Shown: positions 1-8,305, counted from the stretch's first letter. The stretch is 55,953 bases of DNA from an uncultured Prevotella sp. (GCA_946404405.1 CAMJDL010000018.1:1-55953), one strand, 5' to 3'. Notes: generated by a model not told the origin, from the letters alone. Made by a program: numbers and translations.

Positions 1-2251
1 GCCAAGGACAATCCACCCAATGGGCACCAGCCTCCAGAATATTGTGCTGGAAATAATGCTGGTTTTTCAACATGATACCAATTGGTTCTGTCTTCTTAGC
101 GAATTGCTGCAGGCGCCAGTAGTACCATTTGTTGAGTGTGGTCAGGTCGTACTTGGTCATACCGTCCCAAGCCAGGGCGGGATAACCGCCCTGAGCGAGA
201 CCTGTGCGGGCGAAGGGTTGTTCGTAGAAGGGTGCCCAGGCGTCGCCATCCTTACGGCGGATGCGTTCGTGGTCATCGCGACGTCGATCAGTCCACAGGC
301 CATAGTTCTGGTTGAACAGAACGGTGCAATGGCGTTGCAGATGGGCTACGACACTGTCGATGCGGTCGGTACCTCCCAAGCCTTCCTGACCTGGTACAAA
401 GCGTGTCAAGGCTGGTTTCGCCTTTGCCATCGAAGCGTCGATGGCTTTGCCGTTCCACCAGGGCGTCCGATATTGTCCACCAACAAGCACACTGCCGTTT
501 TTGGTCAGCCAGCCGTTGGTGAGGTTGTAGCAAGATGTACTAGTTATACTAGCAGGACTAGTTTTACTAGTAAACGCCTTAATAGGCGTTACGTCGCCCT
601 CAAACGTGGCAGCCTCAATCCATTGTTGCAAGGTGACGCGAGGCTTCAGGGCTTCTTCAGCCATCACCCTTGCCTCCTCAATAGTGGGCGAACTGCTACC
701 GTTAAGGTCACGTTCCAGCACACGGCATTGCTGCGACACATCACGTCCAAGACGTTTTCCTAATTGTGATGTAAAGAGCGAATAGGGTTTGACGTGCTCG
801 TTCATCTGCGTATATTCGCCATTGCCCTGAATCTGTCCCCAACAGCCATGCGAGATGTTGCGGTTGAGGGTGTCGGGCGAATAGCAAAAGAGTCCTGATG
901 CCGTCGACTGCCACATGGTGCTGTTGGCTGTGCTCCAACCAGCGCCAAACTTCTCCAGTTCCCAATTCTTGAAGACGATGTCGTTGCCATCGACGTTCAC
1001 GATATCGAACAAGATGCCTGGTGCCCACGACCCGATGGCGCCACTGGGACCAAACGACTCGAAGCTCTCGCACTGGACGAAGGCATTAGGACCAGCAGCC
1101 GTATGCCCTACGGCAAAGTCGTTGATGCCGTGTTCAGAGTAACAACGCTGAAAGAGGGTCATCTCACCAAATGTCAGGAAGGTGCGACGACGATAACCTC
1201 CTATCTCAGAGATGGGATGCTGCGAAATGCAGTCCTCTACGGTAATCTGTTGGGCAGACTTCTGGATAACGACTGCTGAGCCAGCGAAATGCTGGAAGTT
1301 AATCATTCGTACCCAGCAGTTTTCAGCCTCAGCCACATAGATGCCATCCCAACAATGGTCTTCGTCCAAAGGTCGGGCATGATCATAATCAGATTCCAGC
1401 GACAGGTTCTCTACGCCACATTCAGCGATGAGTCCCCGGTTTTCGTAAACGATAGCCTTGGCACCACCCCAACGCTCTTCGATGCTACAGGTGATAGGTG
1501 CATCGAGCGTAATCTGGTTGCCATCGACAGCTGTTATCTGACGGCTCCAACGCACGTCGATGTCACCAGGACGCCAAGCCCAGTAACCCATGCGTTTGCC
1601 TCCGCCAAACGAGGCACAACCGAGATGGTCTATCCATTCTTGGGTAGAAGGGCGGAGGACAGCAAGGCGCTGGCCTTGCTGCAGAGTGGCAAATTGCAAC
1701 GCCACACTTTGATCTTTAGTCAAAGAACCACTCTGAACAGTAAGCGCAAGAGCACCAGGCTTTACATCGGAAACAGCAAGCGTGTCCTTAACAACGATGT
1801 CGCGCGTACCTTCTATATATATAGCAGCGCCACGATCGCACCCCGTCTTGCGCAGAATGGTCTTGTCACGTCCTGAGCCACGAAGCACCACACCACTGGT
1901 ACGGATGCGAAGTGGTTCACTAATCGTAAAGGTGCCTTCGCCTAACAGTACTGCACCACGAAAGCCCGTCTGTTTGTCAGGCTTCTGCTGACTGACCCAG
2001 TCGATTGCAGCCTGAATCATTGCGGCATCGTCATGTCCTGTGGGTTGCACATAAGTGGCAACTTTAACCGACGGGATGGGCTGTTCAGAATGATGGTATC
2101 CACAATAGGAATAATCCATCGGCACAGCCTGAGCACTGGCTGTGCAAATGAGAAATGAGGAATGAGAAATGAGAAATGGGGAATGACAAATGAGAAATGT
2201 CAAAAGCAGGGCTCTCAAACTTATGGGTAGGTAATTCTTCAATCGCATCAT
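1..2251 (-). CDS. DUF6298-like right-handed beta-helix protein (pectin locus), 3-prime end outside window
   Basis: An open frame of about 750 codons runs from ATG at 2251 to the left edge without a stop, so the gene is incomplete at its C-terminus. Residues 1-41 form a signal peptide whose hydrophobic core is built from repeats of the CATTTCTCATTC type. The middle resembles a pectate-lyase-superfamily beta-helix. Near residues 650-665 the stretch LWTDRRRDDHERIRR, and near the edge NILEAGAHWVD, match what I remember of DUF6298 proteins of Bacteroidales polysaccharide loci. Function is unproven; a glycan-binding or lyase-like role on pectin is inferred from the neighbours. It lies 17 bp downstream of the DUF3826 gene and is probably its operon partner. 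A short ACTAGT-rich repeat at 539-572 encodes a Ser/Thr linker near residues 560-571. The start is fixed by tandem ATGATG; the upstream ATG at 2259 stops at once. Confidence 0.82.
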   Translation of the reverse strand, partial: MMRLKNYLPISLRALLLTFLICHSPFLISHSSFLICTASAQAVPMDYSYCGYHHSEQPIPSVKVATYVQPTGHDDAAMIQAAIDWVSQQKPDKQTGFRGAVLLGEGTFTISEPLRIRTSGVVLRGSGRDKTILRKTGCDRGAAIYIEGTRDIVVKDTLAVSDVKPGALALTVQSGSLTKDQSVALQFATLQQGQRLAVLRPSTQEWIDHLGCASFGGGKRMGYWAWRPGDIDVRWSRQITAVDGNQITLDAPITCSIEERWGGAKAIVYENRGLIAECGVENLSLESDYDHARPLDEDHCWDGIYVAEAENCWVRMINFQHFAGSAVVIQKSAQQITVEDCISQHPISEIGGYRRRTFLTFGEMTLFQRCYSEHGINDFAVGHTAAGPNAFVQCESFESFGPSGAIGSWAPGILFDIVNVDGNDIVFKNWELEKFGAGWSTANSTMWQSTASGLFCYSPDTLNRNISHGCWGQIQGNGEYTQMNEHVKPYSLFTSQLGKRLGRDVSQQCRVLERDLNGSSSPTIEEARVMAEEALKPRVTLQQWIEAATFEGDVTPIKAFTSKTSPASITSTSCYNLTNGWLTKNGSVLVGGQYRTPWWNGKAIDASMAKAKPALTRFVPGQEGLGGTDRIDSVVAHLQRHCTVLFNQNYGLWTDRRRDDHERIRRKDGDAWAPFYEQPFARTGLAQGGYPALAWDGMTKYDLTTLNKWYYWRLQQFAKKTEPIGIMLKNQHYFQHNILEAGAHWVDCPW
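539..572. repeat. ACTAGT-rich repeat inside the DUF6298-like gene
   Basis: Five TACTAG/ACTAGT units at 7-10-bp spacing encode a Ser/Thr-rich linker (FTSKTSPASITSTS). The unit resembles the spacer array at 38730-38773. Confidence 0.8.
2146..2200. repeat. In-frame AATGAGAAATGAGG repeat forming a signal-peptide core
   Basis: Repeats of the CATTTCTCATTC type on the coding (minus) strand encode FLICHSPFLISHSSFLI, residues about 18-35 of the DUF6298-like protein. The unit is shared with 41844-41898. Confidence 0.88.
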
Positions 2252-2268
2252 TTCTTCATTTTAATTTC

Positions 2269-2874
2269 TCATTTGGAACGCTCTGCGTTCCTTTTCGTCC
2301 ACGCCTCGCGCTCCTTCTTCAGGTCATAGCCACGGGCTGAGAGCCAGTTGTTGGTACGTCCACGATATTTGTCGAACCAGAAGTGCTTGCCCTTCGAGTC
2401 AGCAGCATCCATGGCATATTCGCGAGCCTCACGGAGCCAGACGAGAATCTGCATTTTTTCCTCTTCCTTGAGGGTTGGAATCATGTCCAGCTGTGCCTGA
2501 TAGTCGCGCTTCAGTCGTCCGTAGGTCATACCATCCTTTACCGCATCAATCTGCTCTTCGTTCAGATAGAGTGCCAAGGCAGAGGCCAGCTCGAAGTGAT
2601 GCTTGAAGAGTTCGGCATAGAGGGCATCCTCCTGCGTCTTTTTGTCATACTTGGCATGGATGTCGTTCAGCAGGAAATAGCGGTTAGCAATGATGTTGCG
2701 CACGTTTTCTGCCTTCTGGGCATCCGTCAGTTGCAGGGCATCGACAATCTTTTGGGCGCGTCCCTTGATGGTTTCCACATACTGAGGATCCTGCCCTTCG
2801 GTCTTGAGGGAGACTTGGGCGCTTGTCGTGATGGAAAGCAGCGATAAAATCGTTGCAAACAGTACCTTTTTCAT
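2269..2874 (-). CDS. DUF3826 domain protein, exported
   Basis: This 201-residue protein has a typical signal peptide (residues 1-20, ending TSAQ) followed by an alpha-helical, Lys/Glu-rich body. The helical pattern and the segment ALQLTDAQKAENVRNII resemble DUF3826, a family common in pectin/rhamnogalacturonan loci of Bacteroidetes, whose molecular role is unknown to me. It lies only 4 bp after the pectate lyase gene and 17 bp before the DUF6298-like gene, so the three are almost certainly one transcript. A periplasmic accessory role in pectin handling is inferred from that context only. Confidence 0.82.
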   Translation of the reverse strand: MKKVLFATILSLLSITTSAQVSLKTEGQDPQYVETIKGRAQKIVDALQLTDAQKAENVRNIIANRYFLLNDIHAKYDKKTQEDALYAELFKHHFELASALALYLNEEQIDAVKDGMTYGRLKRDYQAQLDMIPTLKEEEKMQILVWLREAREYAMDAADSKGKHFWFDKYRGRTNNWLSARGYDLKKEREAWTKRNAERSK

Positions 2875-2878
2875 AAGC

Positions 2879-4648
2879 TTACATCAGTTTACCCTTAGCA
2901 GCCAGCGTATCGTAGTTGTTGTTCAGATTGCGCCAGTCAGTCTTGGTCTGCGGATTGATACCATTGATATATTTCTCGATGTTGGTATAGCCATCGCCAT
3001 TGCAGTCCTTTACGGCATCGCTGGCGTCGTTGGGGTTCAGTCCGTACTGCTTCTCCCACTCGTCGGGCATACCGTCGCCATCCGTATCGACGTAGGGCTC
3101 CCATGCTTTATACTCAGGATAGCCGCCCATCTGACGCGGGTCGGTGATAATACCCTGCTTGTAAGAGTCCTGAGGCAGACGGCGATATTTGAAGAAACCC
3201 TGTTCGTTCTTCGACTTGTTGTGCAAGCCCCACATGTCGCCATAAGGATTCTGAGCCACCTTGGTCTTCTTTTCTATCTTGGCCAACTCCTTCTCGTAGT
3301 CTTTTACATAGTAGGCCTGACCTGTACGGACCTCTTCGCAGATGCGCTGGTCCACGATGTCGCGACAGGGGATAGTGGCACCAGCATTCTGAAGAACCCA
3401 GTTGAAGGCCTGCTCAGCGCCCATCACCTTCACGAAAGGCATTTCGAATGGTTCGTTAGAGCGCATCAGGGCCAACTCCGTCTCGTCCATGTCGCCATCC
3501 TTGTCGGCAGTCTGAACGCCACCCTTCCAGTTGTCCTTGGTAATCTCTGGATAGCCTTCCATGATGTTGCCCACAGCATAGACACGTCCGAACTGCTTGT
3601 AGGGGAACAAACCCTGTGAACGGCTCTCAGCCTTCACGATGCGGTGTCCGACGGGACCGTTCTTTGGAGTCAGAGGACCAGGCTTGTAGTAGTTGTTGAT
3701 GAAGTTCGACATCGTCGAGAACTCACCACCATCAGCGGTACGATGTACCCAGTTGTAGACCACATTGTTGATGTAGTTGAAGACGCCACCCCAGCCAATC
3801 GACGGGTTACGGCCCGTGTTGTCAGCCCACAGGTTACGCATAAACGTGGTGTTCTCGCCACCGATGGTCGAGCCGAATGCGTGGTTCCAGGTATCCAGCG
3901 CCTTGGCAGAGATGGTGTTTTGGATGGTTACGTTGACAGTCGGTTCCTTGCGGTTGGGTTTGCCGTCCTTCATGTCGAACATGTGGCGATAGAACGAAAT
4001 ATTCTCGTCCAGACCCCACTCGCACGAACAGTGGTCAATCATAATATTGCCCACAGGGTTGCCACCAAACGAGTCCTCACGGTTGGTCACCAGCGTCTCT
4101 CCACGACGGAAGCGCATGTGACGGACGATAACGTCGTGTGTATCGACCTGGAACGACTCACCAGCAATGATGACGCCCTCGCCAGGAGCTGTCTGTCCGG
4201 CAATCGTGATATAAGGCGCACGTACATAGATGGGTGACTTCAGACGGATAATACCGCTGACGTTGAACACCACAATACGGGCACCACCCTGCTCGCAGGC
4301 CCAGCGGAACGAGCCAGGACCGTCGTCGTTCAGATTGGTCACAGTCAGCACCTTGCCACCACGTCCACCAAAGGTAAACATACCACCACCTTCAGCACCA
4401 GGGAATGCAGGAATCTTGGCCTGGCGCAGGTCGTAAGGACGCGAAGCCCAGGGCACGTAGGGGCGGCCCTCTTTAGCTTCCTTGACAACAATAGGGAATG
4501 CTACCTCCCAAGCGGAGTCGGCATGTGCTTTCCATTGTGCTTTCTGTTCAGCGATGAGCTTTGCGGCTTCATCGGTTAGCTGTGGATACTGTGCGCTGGC
4601 ACTCAAACTCATCAGGCCAGCCATTGCCATCAACAATACTTTTTTCAT
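2879..4648 (-). CDS. Pectate lyase, PL1-like, with C-terminal calcium-binding repeat
   Basis: A 589-residue secreted enzyme (signal peptide 1-19, ending ASAQ). The N-terminal half opens with PAFPGAEGGGMFTFGGRGG and LTVTNLNDDGPGSFRWA, the hallmark start of bacterial pectate-lyase beta-helices of the PL1 type, and continues through parallel-helix rungs such as IMIDHCSCEWGLDEN. Such enzymes cleave polygalacturonate by beta-elimination in a calcium-dependent way. Near the C-terminus DTDGDGMPDEWEKQYGLNP and DCNGDGYTNIEKY form a thrombospondin-type-3/dockerin-like calcium motif. It is the first gene of a three-gene operon with DUF3826 and DUF6298-like genes, divergent from a TonB receptor. No clear TAnnTTTG box was found for it. 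Exact PL family or subfamily and substrate methylation preference cannot be told from reading. Confidence 0.88.
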   Translation of the reverse strand: MKKVLLMAMAGLMSLSASAQYPQLTDEAAKLIAEQKAQWKAHADSAWEVAFPIVVKEAKEGRPYVPWASRPYDLRQAKIPAFPGAEGGGMFTFGGRGGKVLTVTNLNDDGPGSFRWACEQGGARIVVFNVSGIIRLKSPIYVRAPYITIAGQTAPGEGVIIAGESFQVDTHDVIVRHMRFRRGETLVTNREDSFGGNPVGNIMIDHCSCEWGLDENISFYRHMFDMKDGKPNRKEPTVNVTIQNTISAKALDTWNHAFGSTIGGENTTFMRNLWADNTGRNPSIGWGGVFNYINNVVYNWVHRTADGGEFSTMSNFINNYYKPGPLTPKNGPVGHRIVKAESRSQGLFPYKQFGRVYAVGNIMEGYPEITKDNWKGGVQTADKDGDMDETELALMRSNEPFEMPFVKVMGAEQAFNWVLQNAGATIPCRDIVDQRICEEVRTGQAYYVKDYEKELAKIEKKTKVAQNPYGDMWGLHNKSKNEQGFFKYRRLPQDSYKQGIITDPRQMGGYPEYKAWEPYVDTDGDGMPDEWEKQYGLNPNDASDAVKDCNGDGYTNIEKYINGINPQTKTDWRNLNNNYDTLAAKGKLM

Positions 4649-4725
4649 CTTGATATGTTTTAGTTTTGCTTATTCTTATTTATAATAAAGGACGTTTTTG
4701 CCAATATAATGTCATCAGCTAGTAA

Positions 4726-4764
4726 ATAATTCGTAATTCATAATTCGTAATTCATAATTATTTC
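4726..4764. repeat. Degenerate tandem repeat, AATTCATAATTCGT family, carrying a promoter
   Basis: Alternating units of AATTCGT and AATTCAT (about 11-bp double unit) fill the divergent spacer and run straight into the -7 box of the TonB-receptor gene. A second copy of the family, ending in the same 22 bp before and into the -7 box, precedes pgeF at 44986-45028. Confidence 0.85.
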
Positions 4765-4765
4765 T

Positions 4766-4773
4766 TACCTTTG
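4766..4773 (+). promoter_or_regulatory. -7 box TACCTTTG, start codon 5 bp downstream
   Basis: TACCTTTG matches the Bacteroidetes -7 consensus TAnnTTTG exactly. The ATG of the receptor gene begins at 4779, so a transcript starting at the usual distance would begin at or next to the start codon, implying a leaderless or nearly leaderless mRNA. No TTTG is evident at -33; the repeat array occupies that position. Confidence 0.7.
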
Positions 4774-4778
4774 CAGGC

Positions 4779-6854
4779 ATGAATAGACTTAACACGCTAT
4801 TGATGGCCATATTGACGGCAACAGTTGCTGTCGCCCAAACCGATACTGCAACGGTAAAAGGTGAACAGTTACAAGAGGTTATTGTCAATGCCAACAATGC
4901 ACAACGTCGTCTGAGTACCGTTCAGATTGGTGCCGAGCAGATTCAAGTCAAGGAACTCACCAGCAAACCCGTATTGTTTGGTGAGGCAGATATCATGCGC
5001 TCGGTACAATTGCTGCCGGGCGTGAAGGCAGAGAGCGATGCCTCCAGCAGCTTTCAGGTGCGAGGCGGTACGTCGGCACAGAACACGATTCTCTATGATG
5101 ATGCGCCCGTCTATAATGTCGGCCATTTGGCAGGGCTCTTTTCCGCTTTCAACGACGATGCTCTTACAACAGCGACGCTTTATAAAGGCTTGATTCCAGC
5201 TCAATACGGTGGTGCATCGTCAGCCGTCTTCGATATTGCCACCCGTACTGGTAACCGTCAGCAGTGGCATGGTTCTGCAACGGTGGGATTATTGGCCGCT
5301 AAGGCTTCTGTTGAAGGGCCTGTTATAAAAAATAAATTAGGTGTCCTGTTTAATGTTCGTCGTTCGTATGCCGACATGTTTCTGAAGTTGAGCGATGACT
5401 TTAGAGGCAATACCCTGTATTTCTACGATACCAACCTGAAACTCGACTATCAGGTGAACGACCGCAATCAGCTGTTCTTCTCCTTCTTTGCCAGTCACGA
5501 CCGTACGGCTATCGAGGATATGGTGGACATCCGTTGGACAAACTTGGCTGGGTCGCTGTCTTGGTTGAGTTATATAGGACAGCGTTCAACCAGTCAGACC
5601 ACGCTGTTGGCATCGTCGTACGACACGGATAATGGCATTTGGCTGTTAGGCACCAACATTGCCTATTTAGGTCATATCCGTCATGTAGGCCTGCGTCAGA
5701 ATTTCCGTATTCTGACGGGTCGCCATGAAATTAATGCAGGTTTGCAGACCATGCTGACAGACGTGAAGTCGGCAGAATGGCAGCGTGTCACCAATCATGA
5801 AAAGGAGCAGCGTAAGGCTTGGGACAATGCCTTGTGGGCCAATTGGCAATACGAGATGTCCGAACGTCTGGCTTTCTCGGCAGGTCTGCGACTGACAGCC
5901 TTCTCTGCCTTAGGTGGTCCGTTCTATTATGATATTAACGAGGCAGGACAGATTACGTGGATGTACCGTCGCAAGGAAAATCGTCCCGTCAAAACGCATG
6001 TCACACTGGAGCCCCGTCTCAGTATGGTGTGGAAAGCCTCGCCTGTTCTTAGTATCAAGGCGGGCTATAGTCGCACCAGCCAGAATCTGCACGCTTTGCG
6101 CAATCAAAGCACATCGACCCCTTTCGACCGCTATACGATGAGTTCAAATATCGTCAAACCAGAGATTGCCGATCAGGTCAGCTTAGGCTTCTTTGCGATG
6201 ACGCCTTCACAAGACTACGACTTCTCGCTGGAGGGCTACTATCGCCATGTAGACAATGTGCTCGACTATCGTGACGGTATCAGTTTTTCGTCGGCTATCG
6301 AGATTGAGCGACTGGTGTTGGCTGGTAAGGGTCGAGGCTATGGTGTTGAACTATGTGCCAGAAAGAACAAAGGCCGGCTGACGGGTTGGCTTAGCTATAC
6401 GTTGTCGTGGAGTCAGACGCAGATTGAGGGTATTAATGGCGGACGTTGGTACGATGCAAACAACGACCGTCGTCATGACATTAATATCGTTGCCAGCTAT
6501 CAGTTGTCGCCCCGTTGGTTGCTCAGCGCCGTCTGGGTGTATAATTCTGGTCAGGCCTTTACGGCGCCCAGTGCCAAATACGAAATCATCGACAACTACA
6601 TCTATTATTATGCAGAGCGTAATGGCTATCGCGCACCAGACTATCACCATCTGGACGTTAGCGCCACGTGGACCAAGAAAATCAAGGGCGGACGGATGAC
6701 CCGTGAATGGGTGTTTGGCATCTATAACCTCTACAACCGCTACAATCCATACTTGATAAACTTCGAGGATTCGAAGAGCGGAAACCGTACAAAAGCCAAG
6801 CAGTACAGTCTTTTCGGCATTGTGCCTTCAGTATCGTTTAACATTAAATTTTAA
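4779..6854 (+). CDS. TonB-dependent outer-membrane receptor
   Basis: A 691-residue protein with signal peptide (1-19, ending AVAQ), a TonB-box/linker region (LQEVIVNANNAQRR), and a plug domain at about 50-160 containing IMRSVQLLPGVKAESDASS, FQVRGGTSAQNTILYDD and GGASSAVFDIATRTG. The rest is a beta-barrel ending in an aromatic-rich strand closing with SVSFNIKF. It lacks the N-terminal carboxypeptidase-like domain usual for SusC and is shorter than SusC. It is followed 21 bp later by a DUF4249 lipoprotein, a frequent pairing in Bacteroidetes, so the two likely form one uptake unit. The transported ligand is not deducible; proximity to pectin genes does not prove a glycan substrate. Confidence 0.87.
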   Translation: MNRLNTLLMAILTATVAVAQTDTATVKGEQLQEVIVNANNAQRRLSTVQIGAEQIQVKELTSKPVLFGEADIMRSVQLLPGVKAESDASSSFQVRGGTSAQNTILYDDAPVYNVGHLAGLFSAFNDDALTTATLYKGLIPAQYGGASSAVFDIATRTGNRQQWHGSATVGLLAAKASVEGPVIKNKLGVLFNVRRSYADMFLKLSDDFRGNTLYFYDTNLKLDYQVNDRNQLFFSFFASHDRTAIEDMVDIRWTNLAGSLSWLSYIGQRSTSQTTLLASSYDTDNGIWLLGTNIAYLGHIRHVGLRQNFRILTGRHEINAGLQTMLTDVKSAEWQRVTNHEKEQRKAWDNALWANWQYEMSERLAFSAGLRLTAFSALGGPFYYDINEAGQITWMYRRKENRPVKTHVTLEPRLSMVWKASPVLSIKAGYSRTSQNLHALRNQSTSTPFDRYTMSSNIVKPEIADQVSLGFFAMTPSQDYDFSLEGYYRHVDNVLDYRDGISFSSAIEIERLVLAGKGRGYGVELCARKNKGRLTGWLSYTLSWSQTQIEGINGGRWYDANNDRRHDINIVASYQLSPRWLLSAVWVYNSGQAFTAPSAKYEIIDNYIYYYAERNGYRAPDYHHLDVSATWTKKIKGGRMTREWVFGIYNLYNRYNPYLINFEDSKSGNRTKAKQYSLFGIVPSVSFNIKF

Positions 6855-6955
6855 AAAGGTAAAAAGGTAAAAAAGATGGAACATTATATATATAAGGTAA
6901 TACAAGCAATGGTAAAATGGTTTTTACTTTTTTACCTTTTTACTTTTTTACCTTT
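6855..6955. repeat. AAAAGGT repeats and inverted TTTTTACC repeats around the DUF4249 start
   Basis: Upstream of ATG 6876 the sequence is a run of AAAAAGGT units (6853-6875). Downstream, codons for residues 12-25 are a run of the reverse complement, TTTTTACC/TTTTTACTT units (6912-6953). The two arms can pair as a long A/U-rich stem with about 40-50 nt between them, holding both candidate start codons (6876 and 6909) in the loop. Confidence 0.75.
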
Positions 6956-7739
6956 CTCCTGCGAGAAGGAGATCGACATCGACTACCATCAGGTGGCTCC
7001 GCTCTATGTGGCTGAAGGTCTTGTAACACAAGATGGGTCTACGAATTATACCAAAAGACCTACTTTTGTCCGTCTGACAACGACACAGGATATGACAGAT
7101 AATGTCTCGAACGGTCACAATCTGATGGGGGCAACTATCGTGTTGTCTGAGGACGGCTATGTGCTTGATACCCTGCGCTATTGGCGTAACGGCTATTATA
7201 TTTCCGACTGTCAAGGATATGAAGGAAGTCAATATACTATTGATATCTATCTTGACGGCAACCATTTTCAATCGTCGTCAGTCATGCAGGCTGAACCACA
7301 GTTTTCGTCCTTCCGTTTTGTGTGGAAGGACGTACTCACAGAACGTATGTTGTTTGGTGATTTGAAAATTGATGATATCAAGGGTCAGAACAACTACTAC
7401 TTCATGCACATCTATCGCAATGGGATAGGGTATCGTTGGGCTGTGATGGACGACTCGCACAATCCTGGCGGTGAACTGCAACAGCTGTTCAGTTGTACCA
7501 CAGAGCGTAATCTCGACACGAATGATGACAACGGGCTGAAAGACGGCGACAAGATACATCTGGAGATTCGTTCAATAGATCGTCGGACGTACGACTATTT
7601 CTATTCTATGCAGGTGATGCAGAATTCTGGCACCAATCCCGTCCAAAACTATACGGGTGGTTGTTTAGGCTATTTCTCAGCTTGTCAAATCGTCACTTAC
7701 GACACAACTTTCCGTCGCGATAACATCGAAACGGAATAA
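6876..7739 (+). CDS. DUF4249 family lipoprotein, partner of the upstream TonB receptor
   Basis: The frame encodes 287 residues. The N-terminus contains a strongly hydrophobic segment ending LPFSC followed by EKEID, a lipoprotein signal with acidic residues after the Cys, so the mature protein is probably on the outer membrane. The body (APLYVAEGLVTQDG, VRLTTTQD, ATIVLSEDGYVLDTL) matches the beta-sandwich pattern I associate with DUF4249, which usually sits next to TonB receptors. Two starts are possible: ATG 6876, or ATG 6909 (MVKWFLL), which gives a more normal signal peptide; I favour 6909. The signal-peptide codons are themselves part of a repeat array that is inverted relative to the untranslated leader. 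Function of the family is unknown. Confidence 0.8.
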   Translation: MEHYIYKVIQAMVKWFLLFYLFTFLPFSCEKEIDIDYHQVAPLYVAEGLVTQDGSTNYTKRPTFVRLTTTQDMTDNVSNGHNLMGATIVLSEDGYVLDTLRYWRNGYYISDCQGYEGSQYTIDIYLDGNHFQSSSVMQAEPQFSSFRFVWKDVLTERMLFGDLKIDDIKGQNNYYFMHIYRNGIGYRWAVMDDSHNPGGELQQLFSCTTERNLDTNDDNGLKDGDKIHLEIRSIDRRTYDYFYSMQVMQNSGTNPVQNYTGGCLGYFSACQIVTYDTTFRRDNIETE

Positions 7740-7743
7740 TTTT

Positions 7744-8190
7744 TCACTCTTCACTAGCGAAGCGCATGTCGTCCGTACGGTCGAGGGTTACTATGGCCGT
7801 TACGGATTGTTCGTTGAATTCAAATTTGTATTCAGCAATGATTTGCTTATTCGAGAACGACTGTATGATCCAATGCATTAGGCGTTCCTGACCGTCAGCC
7901 AACTTGCCCTCAATGCGTATCTCGGCACTACCTGCACGATATTTACCGTCCATTTGTCCCCCCGGATAGGTAATGGTGACGGTACTGTCTGTGCGGAATA
8001 TCACGTGGTCGTAGTTGAAACTTAGTCCTGTCTCCTCTTCACTTTGCAATTCATAACTGAAAGTCCATGTGCCAGGCAGCAAGTCTGCCACAGCATCGTC
8101 GTCGTCGCTTAACTTGTCACAACTTATCAATGTGCCTGACATCAGCACACATGACACCAAGAAAAATATGTTTCTAATTGTCGCAATCAT
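7744..8190 (-). CDS. Small lipocalin-like lipoprotein
   Basis: This is a 148-residue protein with a lipoprotein signal ending TLISC followed by DKLSDDDD, a strong acidic surface-export signal. The mature part starts LLPGTWTFSYELQSEE and continues in alternating beta-strands, as in the lipocalin-like domains of Bacteroidetes lipoproteins. No catalytic residues are recognisable. Its stop lies 4 bp from that of the DUF4249 gene on the other strand, and no terminator is evident between them. A perfect TATCTTTG -7 box lies 4 bp upstream of its ATG. Ligand and role unknown. Confidence 0.75.
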   Translation of the reverse strand: MIATIRNIFFLVSCVLMSGTLISCDKLSDDDDAVADLLPGTWTFSYELQSEEETGLSFNYDHVIFRTDSTVTITYPGGQMDGKYRAGSAEIRIEGKLADGQERLMHWIIQSFSNKQIIAEYKFEFNEQSVTAIVTLDRTDDMRFASEE

Positions 8191-8194
8191 GCTG

Positions 8195-8202
8195 CAAAGA
8201 TA
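8195..8202 (-). promoter_or_regulatory. -7 box TATCTTTG adjacent to start codon
   Basis: On the minus strand TTCGTATCTTTGCAGC runs directly into ATG 8190. The box matches TAnnTTTG and shares the flanks TTCGTA and TTTGC with the promoters at 29792-29799 and 33796-33803. With only 4 bp between box and ATG, the transcript should be leaderless. Confidence 0.72.
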
Positions 8203-8273
8203 CGAATAAGAGTGCGAAATTCAAAGGAAAAACCCAAAAATCAGACGTTATTCAATTGTTTTCTATCGAAAAA

Positions 8274-8305
8274 TTTGGAAGTTTTAAGAAAAAGTAATAA
8301 ATTTG
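8274..8305 (+). promoter_or_regulatory. Promoter TTTG-N20-TAAATTTG
   Basis: TTTG at 8274-8277 and TAAATTTG at 8298-8305 are separated by 20 bp, the expected arrangement for the Bacteroidetes major sigma factor. The lipoprotein gene starts at ATG 8356, giving a leader of roughly 40 nt. Confidence 0.75.

Noticed and set aside
20..763. 247-codon open frame on the plus strand
   Set aside because: It is antisense to the continuous frame of the DUF6298-like gene, which has family-like sequence and a signal peptide. The plus-strand translation has no recognisable domain.
1289..1876. 195-codon open frame on the plus strand
   Set aside because: Antisense shadow of the same DUF6298-like gene; composition typical of a shadow frame.
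1..2251. Pseudogene call for the DUF6298-like gene
   Set aside because: The frame is continuous for 750 codons to the window edge. The missing stop is only due to the edge.
2804..3619. 271-codon plus-strand frame
   Set aside because: Antisense to the pectate lyase gene, whose protein is clearly recognisable.
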